Shown here: positions 62,699 through 64,000 of the stretch, in pieces
How the letters are laid out: the number at the start of each line of letters is the position of its first letter
Position numbering within the stretch: the first letter of the stretch is position 1
NCBI RefSeq assembly: GCF_028389875.1
Contig: NC_084669.1
Location: 27,764,567-27,828,566, forward strand
Source of the DNA: Rhea pennata
Taxonomy: Eukaryota; Chordata; Aves; Rheiformes; Rheidae
Direction: 5' to 3'
DNA length: 64,000 nucleotides
Position numbers and translations under genes: made by a program
Notes under the pieces: generated by a model
Seen by the model: the letters and a program-made list of their open reading frames with translations, nothing else
Told to the model about the DNA's origin: nothing
Databases searched by the model: none

Positions 62699-62809
62699 TC
62701 TGAAACCAAATTCAATTCCTAGCAGAAAAGTAATGCCTGGAATGCCTGCTATTTCTGATCCCCTGGAGAAAAGCAGCTCCAGTGCAGCAGAGTGGTTTAC
62801 TACTTTTAG
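62699..62809 (+). CDS. Candidate exon (111 bp) of an unidentified gene
   Basis: Acceptor TTTTATCTGAAG, donor TTTAG|GTGGAG. It is 111 bp long, so symmetric. Only one frame is open, reading LKPNSIPSRKVMPG, then ISDPLEKSSSSAAEWFTTF, and ending in AG. When joined to the 60349 exon the split codon is GA+T (Asp). The Ser/Pro-rich composition looks like a genuine intracellular linker. The protein is not recognised, and no convincing next exon is seen before the window ends. Confidence 0.38.
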
Positions 62810-64000
62810 GTGGAGTTAATGACATGCTTGATCAAGGAAAGGCATGCTGGCTAATGCTTATTTATTGAGTGATAAGCAATGGAAAATTAGCAAGCAACTG
62901 TGGCACATCTCTAGGGTTTTATTGATCTGATTTCCCTACAGAACTAATTTCTCCATGAAAGCAATCTACCTGCTCTGAGGAACAGAGGCACATGCCCTGG
63001 AGTTTAATTGAGTCTAGCAATCATGATAAATGCAGATTGTGCTTGAGAATTTTTCTCAGGTGGCACTGAAGAACAAATGTTCCAGAATCTCCTGCTAGTT
63101 TTGTTATTGGTGCTTTTCCTGGAGCTTACCTGACCCTTGAATGTATGAGGAATTTATAGAACACTTTTCTTCAATATGTGCAATAATCTTCCCACCCTTC
63201 ATCAGAACTGACTTGACAGTTGATGGTGGCAGACTGTTGTGCATGCGTGAATGATACTGCCTGTAGCTGTAGTGAGTGTTAAAGGTTGAGTACATCTTAT
63301 ACTGATGCAAGTTAACCAGCATAAATCAAGCATAGAAAGATTCAAGCTCAGTTATACACTATGGAGATGTTAGTTGCTGCTGCCTAGTTAGACAATGATA
63401 TTTTATGCAGCTCTATAGTGGCAGCTTTCATTAATGCATCTTAGACCATGATGATTAAGCATATTTTATATTACACCATATAGTGAATATACTGAAGTGG
63501 CCTCTTGTTTTATACCTGTTTTGGAGACCTAGTGTAGTTGAATGGCTGGATCTCAACCAGAACACCAGCAACGGGGTTTCCGCTTCTTATTTTGTCAGGA
63601 AGCTTGTGTTCCTCTATTTCTCTCTTCACCCCTTGTCAGTGTGAGTTTACAACATAAACAAAAAAGGAAATGTAACTTTCTATGTGCTAATACAGAAGAT
63701 AGAACAACAGGTACCTGGCTTACACTATAAGACTACTGTAAACTAAAGAGGACTGCTAATGAAAAGCGTCTTTCTGCTTAACTTTGCCTTGTGCTATTGA
63801 AATGCAGTTGCATATCTGATGCTGCTCAGGTCTCCTGCTGCCCTTCTGTGAAGTGGGCAGCAGTTCCAACTTGTTAACTTGCAAGTGGAAAGGCCATTAC
63901 ATCTCTGTTTCTAATTAGATGACAGGTAAATGGGAAAGATGGATTGCTGAAGTGGGACAGTGGCAGTGTCAAGCCCCAGCTGCTAGGTAGGCAGGCTATT
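62810..64000. other. No gene seen to the right edge
   Basis: AT-rich sequence. Acceptor-like sites near 63060 and 63597 do not give a good in-phase continuation of the candidate gene. Confidence 0.4.

Noticed and set aside
1..64000. tRNA, rRNA, snRNA and snoRNA genes
   Set aside because: No cloverleaf with A/B boxes, no U-snRNA start and no convincing C/D or H/ACA box pair was recognised by eye. A covariance-model search could still find one in the BMS1 introns.

Overview
This is a vertebrate nuclear genomic window, most likely from a bird. The genes are intron-rich with GT-AG splice sites. Three copies of the CR1 LINE 3' end have the sequence typical of birds and related sauropsids. CpG-island promoters alternate with long AT-rich intergenic and intronic DNA, and there are no bacterial-style operons. 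The species cannot be told from the sequence alone.

Layout from left to right. (1) 1-4.3 kb: the 5' half of TMEM254 on the minus strand (three coding exons; the last exon lies off the left edge), with a CpG island and a GC-rich minisatellite directly upstream of its start codon. (2) 4.3-17 kb: mostly intergenic, with one CR1 copy, an older CR1-like relic, several A-rich and GAAA tracts, and one orphan exon-like open frame on the minus strand (6689-6886). (3) 17.0-20.5 kb: a compact two-exon PRD-class homeobox gene on the plus strand. Its homeodomain residues and the Q46/V47 intron position mark it as a single-homeodomain member of the DUX family. It has its own CpG island and a 3' UTR ending at an AATAAA. 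(4) 22.0-46.5 kb: the complete BMS1 gene on the plus strand (22 coding exons, 1305 codons), encoding the GTPase-related factor of 40S ribosomal subunit assembly. A C-rich minisatellite and a GC-box tandem repeat occupy its upstream promoter region. (5) 46.5-64 kb: no recognised gene. A cluster of CpG-rich blocks at 49.2-52.3 kb is followed by four exon-like segments at 53.65, 54.1, 60.35 and 62.7 kb. Each has splice signals. Three are open in only one frame, and all four join in one continuous reading frame. They may belong to an unrecognised plus-strand gene that runs off the right edge.

The genes do not form a functional pathway. BMS1 and TMEM254 look like broadly expressed genes with CpG-island promoters, and the DUX-type gene sits between them head-to-tail with BMS1. 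The most notable items are the single-homeobox DUX gene with an in-frame GGGGCC hexanucleotide tract, the strand-asymmetric repeat arrays beside all three promoters, and the candidate gene on the right. Identifications come from reading the translated exons against remembered protein families; no database search was run.
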